Assembly: GCF_023856365.1 (NCBI RefSeq)
Contig: NC_064552.1
Coordinates: forward strand, 186,001-250,000
Source: Brienomyrus brachyistius
Lineage: Eukaryota > Chordata > Actinopteri > Osteoglossiformes > Mormyridae
Direction of reading: 5' to 3'
Length of the DNA: 64,000 nucleotides
Below the pieces are notes generated by a model that was not told the origin of the DNA, did not search any database, and saw nothing but the letters and a program-made list of their open reading frames with translations. Position numbers and translations under genes: made by a program. The first letter of the stretch is position 1. The number at the start of each line of letters is the position of its first letter. Shown here in pieces: positions 30,409 through 43,538 of the stretch.

Positions 30409-32260
30409 AAGATTCAGCTGCACATGTAGGGGTTCCTTTAGGGAGTGGTCTTCTGGGAAATAGTATAGTAATGTCCAGCTCCGAGGGCATGTCAGGAGAC
30501 CATCTGCCACATATTATGCAGATGTTTCTAAGACAGGAAACAGAGGGACTACACACAGTTTTTGAGGGTCTTGTGGGAATGCTGAATCGAGAGTCCACTT
30601 ATTACTGCAATGGCCTAACACCTTTCCCCTTGATATTAGAGGTGCTGAGTAACTATGACAACTAGATTACCAAGAATGATGGATGTACTCCTGTCACACA
30701 CAGTGCTCAGTGGGGAAACAGTCCTTCCTCCCGTTAGTGGTCAGGGTCCCGTCACACTTTGGAGAGTGGTTGCTCATTGCTGAGGACCCAAGTGGCTGGA
30801 CCAGGCCAAGGGCTGCCCACGTAGATGGGCACTTCTGGAGGGTGGGCACTGGACTGCATGTTGGCCTGGAGGGTCGCCAACCAGGTTCTCGAGGTGTTTC
30901 GTCATGTGGTGGGTGCACTGTACCAGTGGATGTTGGCGGAACTGAGAAATAGTGAGCCCAAGAGAAGCCCGCAGCCCTAATCAGAAAACACAACTCTCCT
31001 AAATATCCGCTTCCCTCAGTCTCCAGTGATCCAAAAGCACAACTGCACCTTACAGACATATATTCCACATCATCCCTCTTTAATTGTTGTTTATTACATC
31101 CAGACGGTACTGTTACATATTTCACACTCGGATAAAAATATAAAGTGGAATGGATTATTTCTGAAACCACTATAAATTGTCTATATATGTATGTATATAG
31201 TATTATTATAACCATTTTCTGACTAAAGCCTTTATTTACGGGCCAGCATCAGCTTCACACATGGACACACGCAGAAGGTTGCAGAGCCTCGCTGCTATGG
31301 AAACTGTTAGTGCTGTCATTCCTGCGACAGCGGCCGCAACAAGCCTGCTTTGTGCACTCAGTCTCCTCCATCACGTATCACAATTACATGCTCTTCCATG
31401 GAGTTCCATCCACCCATCCATCCACGACTCAAGCTGATCGGAGTCACAGGGTTATTCTGGTTAAGTTTAATAAAAATATCCCATAGTTAATTTAATAGTC
31501 CTTTGAATGAGGACCCCTATATGCTAATGAGAGTACAGTGAAATGGTGATCTGTATCAATAAAAACACTCAACTGCACTGTTTTAAGAATAAAATGCATT
31601 GCTGCACATTGCATGATATAAAAGCAGCGCGGGTGATCAGCATTTATCGTGAAATGCATCATAATAATAATAAAACGTATCAGTGTGGACAGTGACATAT
31701 CATTTTAATGGTATAAATATGGTCGTTATTCTTCACTATAATCTACTGTCTGTGATTTAAGTGAGAACAGCATTTGCACACGTTACTTTAGTGTAGATGT
31801 TGTTGAACCTAAGAATGCTGGCATGTTTTCAGGATTGTGTTATTTAAACACTGAATATTTTATTGCAGTGTCACATTCGTCAGATTTCTTTTCACACACT
31901 AAATATGTAAATGTGCCTCACAGTGTCAGCCTATGGAGGGAGCCAACAGTGATCTTTTCAAACAGAGAAGCCATCTTCCCACAGCAAAGCTGCTGTACTT
32001 CTGCTGTTAGAGACACGGGTGCCACTGTTCCAATTGTTTTTTTATATATATTCTGACTATGGGCATTTTAATGTAATAAATCCAGCATCTAATTTAAAGG
32101 TATGACTCTGATAACAGTTCTAATCAAGTAAGAGCTCCTGTGTTTGCTTTACATCTGCATGTATTCATGTAGGAGCCTGAAACCTCTGTCCAGCTGTGTA
32201 AATGCACAGACTCTACATGCCTGTGCATTTCAAACTCAGTAGCTGCATCAAGGTGGACAC
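30409..32260. other. No gene identified
   Basis: Includes overlapping opposite-strand frames at 30683-30952 and 30694-31215 with no recognisable domain. These were not called. Confidence 0.35.
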
Positions 32261-32261
32261 T

Positions 32262-32470
32262 TGCACAGCCCAGCCCCCACTTCCTGCCCCCTTACAATTT
32301 CCCCCACTTCCTGTCCCCACTGGCTGCCCCAGCTTCCTGCCTCCACTTGCTGTCCCTATTTCCTACCCCAACTTCCTGCTTCCTGCCCCCAATTCCTGCT
32401 TCCCCAGCTTGCTGCCCTCACTTTCTGCCTCCTGCTCCCTACCCCAGCTTCCCACTCCTGCCCTCTTCAC
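32262..32470. repeat. Pyrimidine-rich low-complexity tract
   Basis: Repeated CTTCCTGCCCC / CAACTTCCTGC / CCCCAGCTTC motifs of about 12-24 bp. Plus-strand frames rich in Pro, Leu and Ser are by-products. Confidence 0.75.
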
Positions 32471-33573
32471 AGGCCATGCATAATGTGCATTTTTCCACTT
32501 CTTTGTATATCTTCTCAGCTCAATCCATTTTCCACCCGTCATGACACATCCCTTCAGTACAGCATTTTACACATGAGAAGAACCATATTGAGGACACAGT
32601 TCAGCGGTTAGCATGGGAGCTGTTGTTAATAAGATGGCAGCTTTCTGTCTGAAAGGTCACCGTCTGAAAAGTGCTTCACACACGTGCCTCATCCCACCAA
32701 GGGGGGCATTCAGGGACCGGCGCCACCTTCTCGTACAGAACGGTCCATAGCGCACTTGTGTTGGCTCAGCGGAGCTCTTTGTTCTGCCCATCAAGCATGT
32801 CAGATGAAGAGCCCAAGGTGCAGGGCGGTGTCAGTGACAGCAACACCAGCAGCAGAAATCATAACCTCAACTCTTTAACCATTTAGCAACAGCATCGTCC
32901 ACCTTTCAGTAATCAGTATTCAGCGTAATGTTGCTTCAAACAGTCGTTAGAATAGTAAACAAAGAGGGAGGCGGTCAGCCTCACTCAGAAGGCTGCTGTA
33001 CAGAGTGCTGCACGTCTGCCTTTGTCCATAAGCTCGTGTGAAAATGCAGTCGGTTCTGTGGCCATTTTAACAGCATGACCCATCCTACCACCCAGTCCTC
33101 TTCAGTAAGTGACTGCTGCCCCTGACAGCACACACTCAGGACAGACACCAGCCCCCCGAAGGTGCGCTCTCGCTCACTTCCTCAGCTGCCTTTCAGCAGG
33201 TCTCTCCTGTTATATAAGCTTGGTTGTCCTTCTTCAGTATGGACATCAGTGACTTTGATGATTTCAGCTGAAGAGCTTATCAGGCAAATGAAAATATGAT
33301 TATGGGAGCTTTACATGGAAGGAATATAACATAGATAAATAAATATAGTTCTTGATTTAATGATATAAAATTAGTTTATATCCATGGGTGTAGAAATTAT
33401 TTGTAAATATTTCTATCAATCACATATATCAATATATATGAATATGTATGAAAACAGAAGCATTATGGAATCTAGGGATATAGGATAGAGATGTAATAAC
33501 TTATCAGAATGTTGATGGCCTTAGAAACCTCTAAAGCGGGTTAAACATGAGTACTAATACGGGGGTACAAAAG
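32471..33573. other. No gene seen
   Basis: No exon recognised. The sequence becomes AT-rich from about 33280. Confidence 0.4.
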
Positions 33574-34287
33574 TGTCACGGCGCGGCACGGCACAGGCCC
33601 GGAATGAGCAGTGATCAACTATCAGCTCAGAGACAAAAAGGGTTTATTAACAAAACAGAACACAGTGGGAGAGGCGCAAAAGGGAAGGCGAGGAGTTAAA
33701 ACCAAATGGGAGAAATGAGAATTGAACAAAGTAACTATAAAACAAATACACTGAAGAACTGAGCAGCACAGGGAATATGACTGAATGACAAACACACAAT
33801 AACTAAACCACAATGACTGACTAGGGAAATGAACAAAGGCAGATGTTCAAATACACATTTAACAAGGACTAACAAAGGGCAGGTGTGAATTCTTGAAAAC
33901 ATTAACCAACGAATGAACAAGGCCAGGGAACAAGACAAAAGTAAATTAACTTACAATTAACAATGAGCAGGAACCAGGGAACCTAACAAACACTTAGGAG
34001 TAACAGCACTAGAAAAGACAAGGAACATGTACAGCGCAAACTGAAGCAGGGTACCAAAAAACTAATGACAAACACTAGGGAAGAGAAGACCGATAAATAC
34101 AAAGAAATGGTGAGACTGGCCTAGAACCCATGAGCAGAGAGCCATAGCCTCTATGCCACGCAGCAGCCCGGGGAGCAGGATAAACCCACAAGGGTCCAGC
34201 ACGAAAACCGGAGGGAACGGGATGGCCGGTGGGTGCTGCTGGGGAAGAGACAAGAAGGGCACTGACACCGACGGCAAGATGAGCTGA
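33574..34287 (-). mobile_element. Probable solo LTR-like element flanked by 8-bp direct repeats
   Basis: Perfect TACAAAAG copies lie at 33566-33573 and 34288-34295. Between them the minus strand carries TATTTATC (complement near 34091-34098), TTTGTCATTAG about 26 bases on, a TTAATAAACCC signal (complement near 33640-33650) and an end CCGTGACA. This is the same order as in the two other LTRs of this window. The minus-strand start (TCAGCTCATC) lacks the expected TG, and 8 bp is long for an LTR duplication. It may therefore be truncated or another element type. Confidence 0.5.
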
Positions 34288-34295
34288 TACAAAAG

Positions 34296-35262
34296 ACGAA
34301 GATGTCAAATGCTTTAAGGTACAACAAAACACAGTGAGATTTAGTGTAAAAATAGCAACAAAGTGCTTTGGAATGCCAGTTAAATTACAGCCCAATAGTA
34401 AAGCCACTTACTGATCTGATAGTTCTGCAGTAAGTGCTACTGAGCAAACAGGGCATCTTTACTTTAATGTGCAATTCCTGGGGAAAAACACAGCAAGCAA
34501 TAGCAGGAAAGTGATGGTCCTGTCTTTATGCCTAATTGGTCTGTTTTCGCTTAGGTGTCAATTACTGGATGTGGGCATGATTTATTTCTGTTCTCCTTAT
34601 TTCACTGTACATAGCTGTCCTTGGTGTCCACACACTAATCAACACGATGCTGTTCTGCGGCTATCTGTGCAACCTGGGTCTGCTAAGGGGACTCTAACCT
34701 GATTAATGCTCATGACTATTTATCAGAGAAGCACACTACAGTTATTTCATGGGCCAGTCTGCAGCACAGTTTGCAGGTCTCCTGCTCACATGCACCCTAT
34801 TCGGCTCGTCAGCTAATTGCCACCTTAAGTACGTGTGTTTTGGTGGGGAAATCTGCAAATTGTGTTGCAGACCGAACCGCCAGGACTGAAATTTGGTAAA
34901 TCCTGGTTTACACAATAAGGTAAAATAATCTGTGACTGTTATCTACCAATCCTTATACTAATAGTATCCTTGAAGATCACTGGGTAAAATTCACAACTGC
35001 AATGATGCCCACAGAGACCAAATTAAGACACCAGTAGAACTAGATGAAACCTTTGATTTGCTCATTTGTTTGTTTTATATGGTTAAAACTCTAGAGGATC
35101 ATACTTGTGTATATGGGCCATTTGAAGGATAGAAGATAAAATGTGAGCGGCAGGAGGCTCTCCTGGGGTGGGGGCTGAAATATAATGAAAGGTGCAGTGG
35201 TTGTGTGGATTCCTGGGGGGTAATTTCCTCCTTTCTCTCTTTAAAAGCATGTGCGCTTCCAA
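34296..35262. other. No gene seen
   Basis: No recognisable exon or repeat. Confidence 0.4.
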
Positions 35263-35612
35263 AGGACTCTCTGCAGAACATTGTAATCTCTGGAGCTGAC
35301 AGAGGGAGACAGTGGGACACTGAGAATGGGACTGAGCTGCAGCTGTACCGCCTGATGGATGCCGGTCGTCTCCAGGGCCAGGTTCACCTAAGAACCCTGA
35401 GAGACCAGCCCGAGGCATCTAGAAACGAAGCATCACATTCCTAACACATGCATGATGTTAAAAAGGACTCTCTGCGGAACATTGTAATCTCTGGAGCTGA
35501 CAGAGGGAGAAAATGGGACACTGAGAATGGGACTGAGCTGCAGCTGTACCGCCTGAAGGATGCTGGTTGTCTCCAGGGCCAGGCTCACCTAAGAACCTTG
35601 AGAGACCGAGCT
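35263..35612. repeat. Direct duplication of about 145 bp
   Basis: 35263-35407 and 35465-35612 are clearly homologous (GGACTCTCTGCAGAACATTG / GGACTCTCTGCGGAACATTG to AAGAACC(C/T)TGAGAGACC), with only a few substitutions. One frame is open through both copies (NIVISGADRGR..., LQLYRL). I do not recognise it. It may be an untranscribed duplication. Confidence 0.8.
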
Positions 35613-35864
35613 GTTAGCAGCCTGAGGAGCATCGCCCCCATCCTCTCCATTCGGGATCTTACAGGGAGAGGCAGCCCTGGGTTTCTTAGGAAGGTTCTTA
35701 CAGAATAACTACAGCTTCATTAGTCAAGGAAAGGAAACAAGCAGAGCAGCTTTGTATGTCTTCACCCTCTGCCTGCCGCCCCAATTAGAAGTATATGCAA
35801 AATGGAAAACAAGCAGCCAAACGGTGTGTGTGTTCGTGTGGGAGTGTGTGTGTCAGGTCAAGTG

Positions 35865-37790
35865 AAGTAGTTCTTTAATATCACTTTTAACCATGTACCG
35901 TCAGTGCAGTACAGTTAAAAATGAAACAGCGTTTCACATGGACCAAATTGCTACATAAATTAAAACAAGACTAATACGTAACAACTTAGCAGTGCATCAT
36001 GTGCAAAAACTGTGCAAACATTACGGGACAGGGTTAGGGGTTAGGCTGGGGTCAAGATAATGTGAGGAGTGGGTGGGGTCATCCACAATGTTGGTGGTTT
36101 TGTGGATGCAGTGTGGGGTGTGAATGTCTGTGATGGAGGGGAGAGAGACTCCAATGATCTTCTCAGCTGTCCTCGCTATCCGTTGCAGGGTCTTGCGATC
36201 TGAGACAACACAGTTCCTAAAGCAGACCGTAATGCAGCTGCTCAGGATGCTTGCAGTAGTTATCCTGTAAAATGTTGTGAAGGTGATGGGAGGTGGGCTT
36301 TTCTCAGCTTCTGTAGACAGTAGAGGTACCGCTGTGCTTTCTTGACTATGGAGCTGATGTAGAGGGACCAGGAGAGGTTCTCCGCCAGATGGACACCAAG
36401 GAATTTGCTATTCTCAACAATCTCCACCGATGAGCTGTCAATATGCTGAGGAGAGTGGTCACTTCATGTTCTTCTGAAGTCAACAACCATCTCTTGTTTT
36501 GTCTACATTCAGAGGCAGATTGTTAACTCTGCACTGGTCTGAAAGTCGTCGCACTTCCTCTCTGTATGCTGACTCTGTGTTTTACTGATGAGACCCACCA
36601 CAGATGTGTCATCAGCAAACCTGATGAAGTGATGCAAACTGTGCATTGCTGCACAGTCATGAGTCATGAGAGTGAACAGCAGACCACTGAGCACACAGCC
36701 ATGGGGGGCTCCAGTGTTCAGTGTGTTGGTACTGGATGTGCTGCTCCCGATATGGACTGACTGATGTCTCTCAGTCAGGAAGTCCGGGATGAAATTGCAA
36801 AGAGAGGTGTTCAGGCCCAGCAGGCTGAGTTTCCAAATCAGCTGCTTTGGAATGATTGTCTTAAATTCTAAACTGAAGTCTATGAACAGCATTTTGGTGG
36901 TGGCTGTTGCATCATCCATGAAATGGTTGCAGCGATACACAAATTACAGGAGGTCTAGTAAGGAGGGCAGCAAGGTCTTCATGTGCCTCATGACGAGCCT
37001 CTCGAAGCACTACATAATGGTACAGTAGTCATTGAGGCTGGACACGGAAGACTTCTTTGACACAGATGATGGCAGTGGTCTTAGGAATGACCCCATTGCT
37101 CAGGGAGATGTTAAAGATGTCAGTGAAAACATCTGCTAGTTGGTCTGAACATTCTCTGAGCACTCTTCCTGGGATATTGCCTGGTCCAGCAACCTCCCAT
37201 GGATTGAATCTGCGTAGAGTTTTCCTCATGTCAGCTGAGGTCATACGCAGTATCTGGTCACTGGGTGGACAGATGATCTTCCTCATCAACCTGCTGTCCT
37301 ACACTCCAAACCATACGTAAAAGTTATTCAGCACATCTGGGAGGGAGGCATCACTATCACAGGCAGGTGGGGTTGTCCTGTAGTTGGTGATCGATTGAAT
37401 TCCCTGCCCCTGTTCTGGAAGTGGCTGTGGATTTTCTGGGAGTGTGTGCGCTTTGCTGCCTTGATGGCTTGGGACAGTTTGGCCCTTGCTGTACTGCAGG
37501 TGTCTTTGTCGCCTGATCTATGTGCAGCGTCTCCAGTCACCATCAGTGCATTCAGCTCCGCAGTCATCCATGGCTCCTGGTTGGGGTGTATGGTGATGGT
37601 CTTGGAGACAGGAATGTCGTAAGCGTACTTGCCAATGTAGCTGCTCACTGATGTCAGGCATTCCTCCAGATTGATGTGGTCGCCATTGCTTGCAGTTTAC
37701 CAGAACATGTCACGGTGCAATCAAAGCAGTCCTGGAGAACAGAAGTAGCTCCTTCTGACCAGATTTGAACTTCCGAATTGATTTAGCGTT
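35865..37790 (-). mobile_element. CR1/L2-like LINE remnant, 5' truncated
   Basis: Minus-strand order is preserved. The linker reads [20 protein letters not shown] and [18 protein letters not shown] (37640-37400). The RT N-terminal part reads [20 protein letters not shown] (37200). Next comes [19 protein letters not shown] (36890), then [20 protein letters not shown] (36700) and [11 protein letters not shown] (36610) with the catalytic DD. IVKKAQRYLYCLQKLRKA lies near 36320. The 3' UTR ends near 35865 (complement AAAGAACTACTTCACTTGAC). Frames are interrupted by small shifts and stops. The endonuclease is absent, and the copy is inactive. Confidence 0.85.
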
Positions 37791-37828
37791 AATGACGAGT
37801 GGTCTGTGCGTTGGAACTAGGAGCTGGG

Positions 37829-37990
37829 GGGGGGGGGGGGGGGGTGGGGGCTACGTGCAGTATGTGTCGGGAATGTTTGTGTAAACGTGTGTGTGTGTCC
37901 ATGTACGAGTACAGGTCTGTGTGCGTGTGTGTGCCGTTGTAAGTGTGTGTGAGTGTGTGCACGTGCGTGTGCCTGGCCCACCAGATTACA
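37829..37990. repeat. G run and GT-rich tract
   Basis: About 17 consecutive G at 37827-37843, followed by impure GTGTGTGTGT tracts to about 37970. Length of the G run is likely unstable or mis-sequenced. Confidence 0.85.
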
Positions 37991-40008
37991 AACCCATAGT
38001 ATAAAAAAACAGATGAGCTCATTAAAGAGCTCATTGCAATCACTTTGCTTATCACTTCAGCAACAATGCATGGAAGGGAGTAAAGCTGAAACCAGTCAGC
38101 CAGTTTATGGCAAAGACAGTCAAACAGCCAAATCCTGAAAACTCTAAGCCTGTCTCACTGTCACACTGAGTCTGGCCACATGGACGCTCATGATTTCATC
38201 ACAAGATTCAGGGTTGATCAAGCCTACTAAATACAGGATACTGAATCCCCTCAAGCAGAGGAGTCCAGCTCACTGTTATCATTATTAAGCCAGTTTCAAA
38301 TTCAACACATTTAACTGGAACAAAATGGGTACCCAATGAACTCCTGTGTAGTCCTGATATCCAGCATGTGCTTGGTCCACATCATTTTAATCTGCAGTGC
38401 TTTCAGTTCTAAGAACTGAACCAATCCAGACATGCATTTTTATGGTGTAACTATGAAGGGACATTTGTACAAAGAGCTGGTTTCTGCCTACACTGGGGGC
38501 GTGGGTTGCCTGCAAGGTGCCTGCGAGGGCCATCTCATTTTGAGTTCCATAAGTAGGGCATCAGGCTGAACCTCTCAGAATAGCTGACTGCATTTCCTGG
38601 GATGATTGAGCTGCATTTATCCTGCGTTTGATTATCTGAATTCCGACTCGGAGAGAGAGAAAAACATCATGAAAAACGTCATTTCCCATTGGAAACACCT
38701 CCTTTCCGACGCTGAAGTCGGACAGATTTTTGTTGTCCAAGAATCCCCTGAGACTTCATTTCGACATGGCGGCTTACACAGTCACCAGTAATTCTATTTT
38801 GTAAATATTTAAAAATCTTTATTTTGTTAAATGTATTAGTAGTTATAAATGTAATCGCACATTTCGTCGTTTTAGAGAATACCATATTGTGACCGTAAAC
38901 GGTATCCTAGCAGGCAATATCAGATTTTTACCAGACTTGTTAGTGTCTTTTGTATGTTTATAGTTTGTTTGCATCTCGAAAGAGAGTACTGCTATGGATC
39001 TATTAAAATATTATAAAGCTAAAATATGAAGCAACAACACACAACAGTGTGTTCATGGAGGCAGCCATGTTTGTTCCGGGATGTGTAGCTTGAACAGGAC
39101 ATTGGTCACACCTGACATCATGCACCTCTAAATTTCCGGAGAGATAATCAGACGCATCATTATCACACACTGTCAGAGAGATGTGGTCACCAAAAGATCT
39201 ACATCAGTAAAGGTGATGCAGGGTGAGCTTCTGATGCGCCCGGTAAAAAAGCCAGCAGTGGAAACAATAACTTCAAGCACCCTACAGGTAAGTGGGTGCT
39301 GATAAAACATGCAAGTTACTGTGGAGAAAGGCATCTGCTGTCTGTGCATGTAATGCAAGATAAAATACCACGCGCACGGACATAAACTATGTAGCGGCTA
39401 AATGTGTCAATTAATTTAGCCGCACTTTCCACAAACTAGCCATTATGCTAAAAGGTGAAGGGGGACAGACATCTTAAAACATACAATTACTAATAGAGAA
39501 TGACAGGTGTGAGGTCAAAGGTCACAGCGGGAGCAGGGTTTGGTCTAAAGAAAATACATCCCCCATGTGCAGAGCAAAAGGCAGTCCATCACAGAACACT
39601 CACAAACACAGTCATGCATTATGGGAAATGTATACCTGCCAATTAGCTTAACAGCACATGTTTGGACAACAGGAGAACACTGGAATACAAGCTGCACACG
39701 CACCATCATATAAAAACCTATATAGCCACATTCAAAGCTCTATATGTGGCATGAACATATTGTATACACTATAAGGATATGATAGGAACAGCAGGATCAT
39801 TGTAAGCGCTTCTGAAGAGAGTCAGACAAAGAGAAAGAGAAGAACTGCTGGTTGTGCCGCTGACCCCTTGAAGCTTTCGCTAATGCCAACCACCGCGTCG
39901 CTATTAACTTAAGACTCCAGAAAGCAGTGATCAATATGTAAACTCTGAGGTGCCAGAGATCATAAATACCATGATGATGTCATGCACACTAATTAGCATT
40001 ACTCTCCA
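37991..40008. other. No gene identified
   Basis: AT-rich intergenic DNA. Nothing recognisable. Confidence 0.35.
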
Positions 40009-40009
40009 C

Positions 40010-40545
40010 AAATGCTGCTCCTCTCCTCACCACCTCCACTTGTCCACAAATGCTGCTCCTCTCCTCACCACCTCCACTTGTCCTCATTAGCTGCTCCTCT
40101 CCTTGCCATCCCTGCATTCTCATTAGCATCCACAAACGCTGATCGTCTCCTCTGTCCATGCATGTTCTAATTAGCATTACTCTCCACAAATGCTGCTCCT
40201 CTCGTCACCACCTCCACTTGTCCTCATTAGCTGCTCCTCTCACCACCTCCACTTGTCCTCATTAGCTGCTCCTCTCATCACCACCTCTTGTCCTCATTAG
40301 CTGCTCCTCTCATCACCACCTCCACTTGTCCTCATTAGCTGCTCCTTTCATCACCACCTCCACTTGTCCTCATTAGCTGCTCCTCTCATCACCACCTCCA
40401 CTTGTCCTCATTAGCTGCACCTCTCCTTGCCATCCCTGCATGTTCTCATTTGTATTAGTGTCCACAAACGCTGCTCCTCTCCTCACTATCTCTGGTTCTT
40501 CTCATTAACATCCACAAATGCTGCTCCTCTTTTCGCTGTCTTTGC
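40010..40545. repeat. Minisatellite, 38-bp unit
   Basis: The core at 40196-40420 has about six copies of CTCCTCTCATCACCACCTCC followed by ACTTGTCCTCATTAGCTG. Diverged longer units containing CATTAGCATCCACAAACGCT extend to both sides. Strongly pyrimidine-rich on the plus strand. Confidence 0.9.
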
Positions 40546-41570
40546 TTGTTCTACCGTCAGGAGTTGTGCTTCTGTTCAGCTCTGCTTGGCTTCTGATGGC
40601 TTTGTTGCTTTACAAAAATCGAAAAAAGTACAGCCTTTTTTATTGCTGTAATAATAACCTGGCGTGTAACATCATACAGGCAAAACATACTAATTTAGGC
40701 AGATGCAAGTAAAAAAATTAAGTAAAAAAAAACAACAAAAACAAACAATTTTATACATATAAATCTCTTCGGTTCCATTTGCATTTATTCCAAAGATGAA
40801 CTGAAATTCATTTTAAGTTTATTTGTACTGGCTGTAGCGTTGGAGGTGGCAGAGCGTACCTGAGTGGTCCCAAAGCTCAATATGCTCTAAACCAGAGGTG
40901 CTGGACCTGAGAACCAGCAAGCGCTGGCACTAATTAAGCAGAAAGGGTCTCAAGAGCCAGAGCAAACAGTGTGAAACTGATAGAAAAGTCCTAAGATTCA
41001 TAAGACTGGTTGTTTGAAAGAGCAATGATCCAGAGCATATTCCATGCCCACATTTCCCAGAGCATATTCCATGCCCAAATTTCCCAGGACACTAAAAATG
41101 GCAACAGATCCTGTTAGGCTTATGTGTCTATGATCAGAAGGTTGCTGAATTGAATCCCATGATCGGCAAAATTGCTGGAGCTGGTGCTGCTATACATGCA
41201 GTTTTATCGACTGTGCTTGTCCATTTATGTATCAACACATGTTCTTACTTTCCATGCTCTACACAGGCCAGCGTGGAGAACAGACTTATTGATGGACTGC
41301 ATCTCCCACATGCTGGATAATCGCACGATAAAACCACCCAGCCTCATGCAAACCCACAATGTGACCTCTATCAAACTCCGTCAAGTGCTGGTAATGGTGT
41401 CTAATGCGTCTAGGAGGCATATTCTGTGTCTGGTGGCTAGACGTGCCAGCTCCTGGCAAATCAAATCATTTACCGTACATAACCATTGCTGGTCTGCACC
41501 TGTACCCAATGGCATTCCAAATCAGACCATTACTTCTAGGTGCTTAACTTTTTTTGTTATTGAGTGTTTA
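40546..41570. other. No gene seen
   Basis: A 34-bp direct duplication containing AGCATATTCCATGCCC occurs at about 41033-41090. No exon recognised. Confidence 0.4.
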
Positions 41571-41577
41571 TACATCC

Positions 41578-41600
41578 ATACACACACACACACACACGTG
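41578..41600. repeat. (CA)n microsatellite
   Basis: About ten CA units. Confidence 0.9.
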
Positions 41601-41714
41601 TATATAAGATGACATCTGAAAATTCCTGTGTCTGTACTCATACTTGTACACATGGCAAATGAATCATCACTTCATTTATTTCTTTATCGTAATGTAGTAG
41701 GACTGTGTGCGTCT

Positions 41715-41832
41715 GCACACTACAATGGGTTGCTGCCCCATCCTGGGCGTTTTCCCTGCCTTGCGCCCTAACCTCTGTGACCCTTAATAAGACAAGCTGT
41801 TGCAGAAAATACATGGATGGATGCATGGAGGG
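41715..41832 (+). mobile_element. SINE 3' tail fragment
   Basis: Reads GGGTTGCTGCCCCATCCTGG, GTTTTCCCTGCCTTGCGCCC and an ATGGATGGATGCATGG tail, matching the 3' part of the SINEs at 10925, 13346 and 56405. Confidence 0.65.
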
Positions 41833-43538
41833 ATGTAATGTAGTACAAGAGATGCTGCCTCAACAGTGCCATCTACAGAACAACATAATAACTGCTTTTT
41901 GCTTCTTTTTTTTTACAGATTGCTACTATGCACACCACACAATGAGTCACACAGAGGCCTGGCATAAGCTCTAGGTCCACCTGAAGAACGAAGGTGTTAG
42001 GAAGGCAAACTATGACAATATACAGTCCTGTATAAATCTGCTCTCGGCTCAAAGGGGGGAAAAAAAAAAAAATCACACTTTGCATAAATACAAACCAGAA
42101 CAAAGAAACACTGCTCATAGCTACCAGTGAAAGTGTGAGTCGCCTCACTGCGAGGCTCATTTTGGTCGTATTCACTGTATCTCACGACAACAGGAACATC
42201 GGTGGACACATTCACAACCTTCAGCTGTCCAAAAATCCAAACAAAGCCTGAAAACTTTCAGTGCGATAATTAACTGGAATAATTTCAATTAACTATTAAA
42301 TATCAAGCAAATAGCGGGCATTAATGCTTGCAGTGATTATAGGGCACATACTTACAGGTGAAGGCACAAACAGACATGCACACAGCAGTCGTTTGTCATG
42401 CAGCAAAATGAGTTCTACAGTTGGCCAATTTACATCACACCCTTTCTTTTCACATTAGAAAAAGCCCTTTTCAGTTAGAGCCTGTAATTTGTATTCTGCA
42501 TCCTGTACTTACAAGCTCCTGTATCCAAGAGATTTCTTCCCCTTAACAAAAAGTGCTTTCAAATTAGCACAACTCTTCAAAGCCGCATTGTCATTGTTCA
42601 GCTGAGCTTAATATAAAGGCATAATTAAGAGTTTCCTACCACCAGACCAGCTGTGTGGCCAATTCCTTCACTGCTGGGATAATTACGGCTGTTTGAGGGC
42701 TGCATGTGTCCTTTATATCAGGAGGAATTTTGTTTCGGTCTCGTAATAAAAGCCTATTTATACTCTGAATTATATTCTGTCTTTGAATTTTAATGGGTCA
42801 CAGACAACCTGTTCAGAATCCAAAGGATAATTTCATGCAGCATTTGTAAGGTGACAGAAAGCAAACCACGCAAGAAACCGCAACAAAGTTGCAAATGAGT
42901 TGATCTGCTCATTAAAGGAGATGCAGTTTCATATCCATCTGAACAAGTATTAACGCCTCTCTGTGAACTTTTCGTTTAAGTAAAATATAGATACATTTTA
43001 GCCATATATACTTTATCAAAAAATGTATAACTGATCAGCAGGTCCATAAGATACACAAATATAGGAATAAACAATGAACCCATACAAAAATAGAGGTGAT
43101 TTTAGGGACTTTGAGGGCCCTGGGCAAAAAAACAAGCATACAGGGATTCAGCTAGTATCCAAAAGGCAGTTTATGTGTGAGCTGTGTAACTGTGAGCTGT
43201 GTGTCCGGCCAGGGGCTGCAGCCACACGGCCCTGCCTCTCCTCTAAGCACACAGGTGCTGATTGACCGCTGATAGGCCTGTGGGTGGGACTCCGAGGCTA
43301 ACACTCTCCGCTGAGTGTGTGAGGCTGACATGCACTCGTGCATCCACCCCACCTCAGCATGAGGGCTGCAGAGAGAGGGAGAAGCGACTGGTCATTCTGG
43401 GGTTTCATCATACTCACCCAAATCTTTCTACAAAATACTTAGTGACAAATTCTGCATTCTGGCAATTTAGAGATAGCACCTCTCTTGTATGGTGTATGCT
43501 AGACTGTCAGACAGGTCCTTTCAGGGACTGCAGGAGCA
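41833..43538. other. No gene identified
   Basis: AT-rich. Holds an A run at 42060-42071. No exon was recognised. Confidence 0.35.

Noticed and set aside
30683..31215. Possible gene with overlapping opposite-strand frames
   Set aside because: No domain recognised and no splice or start context better than chance.
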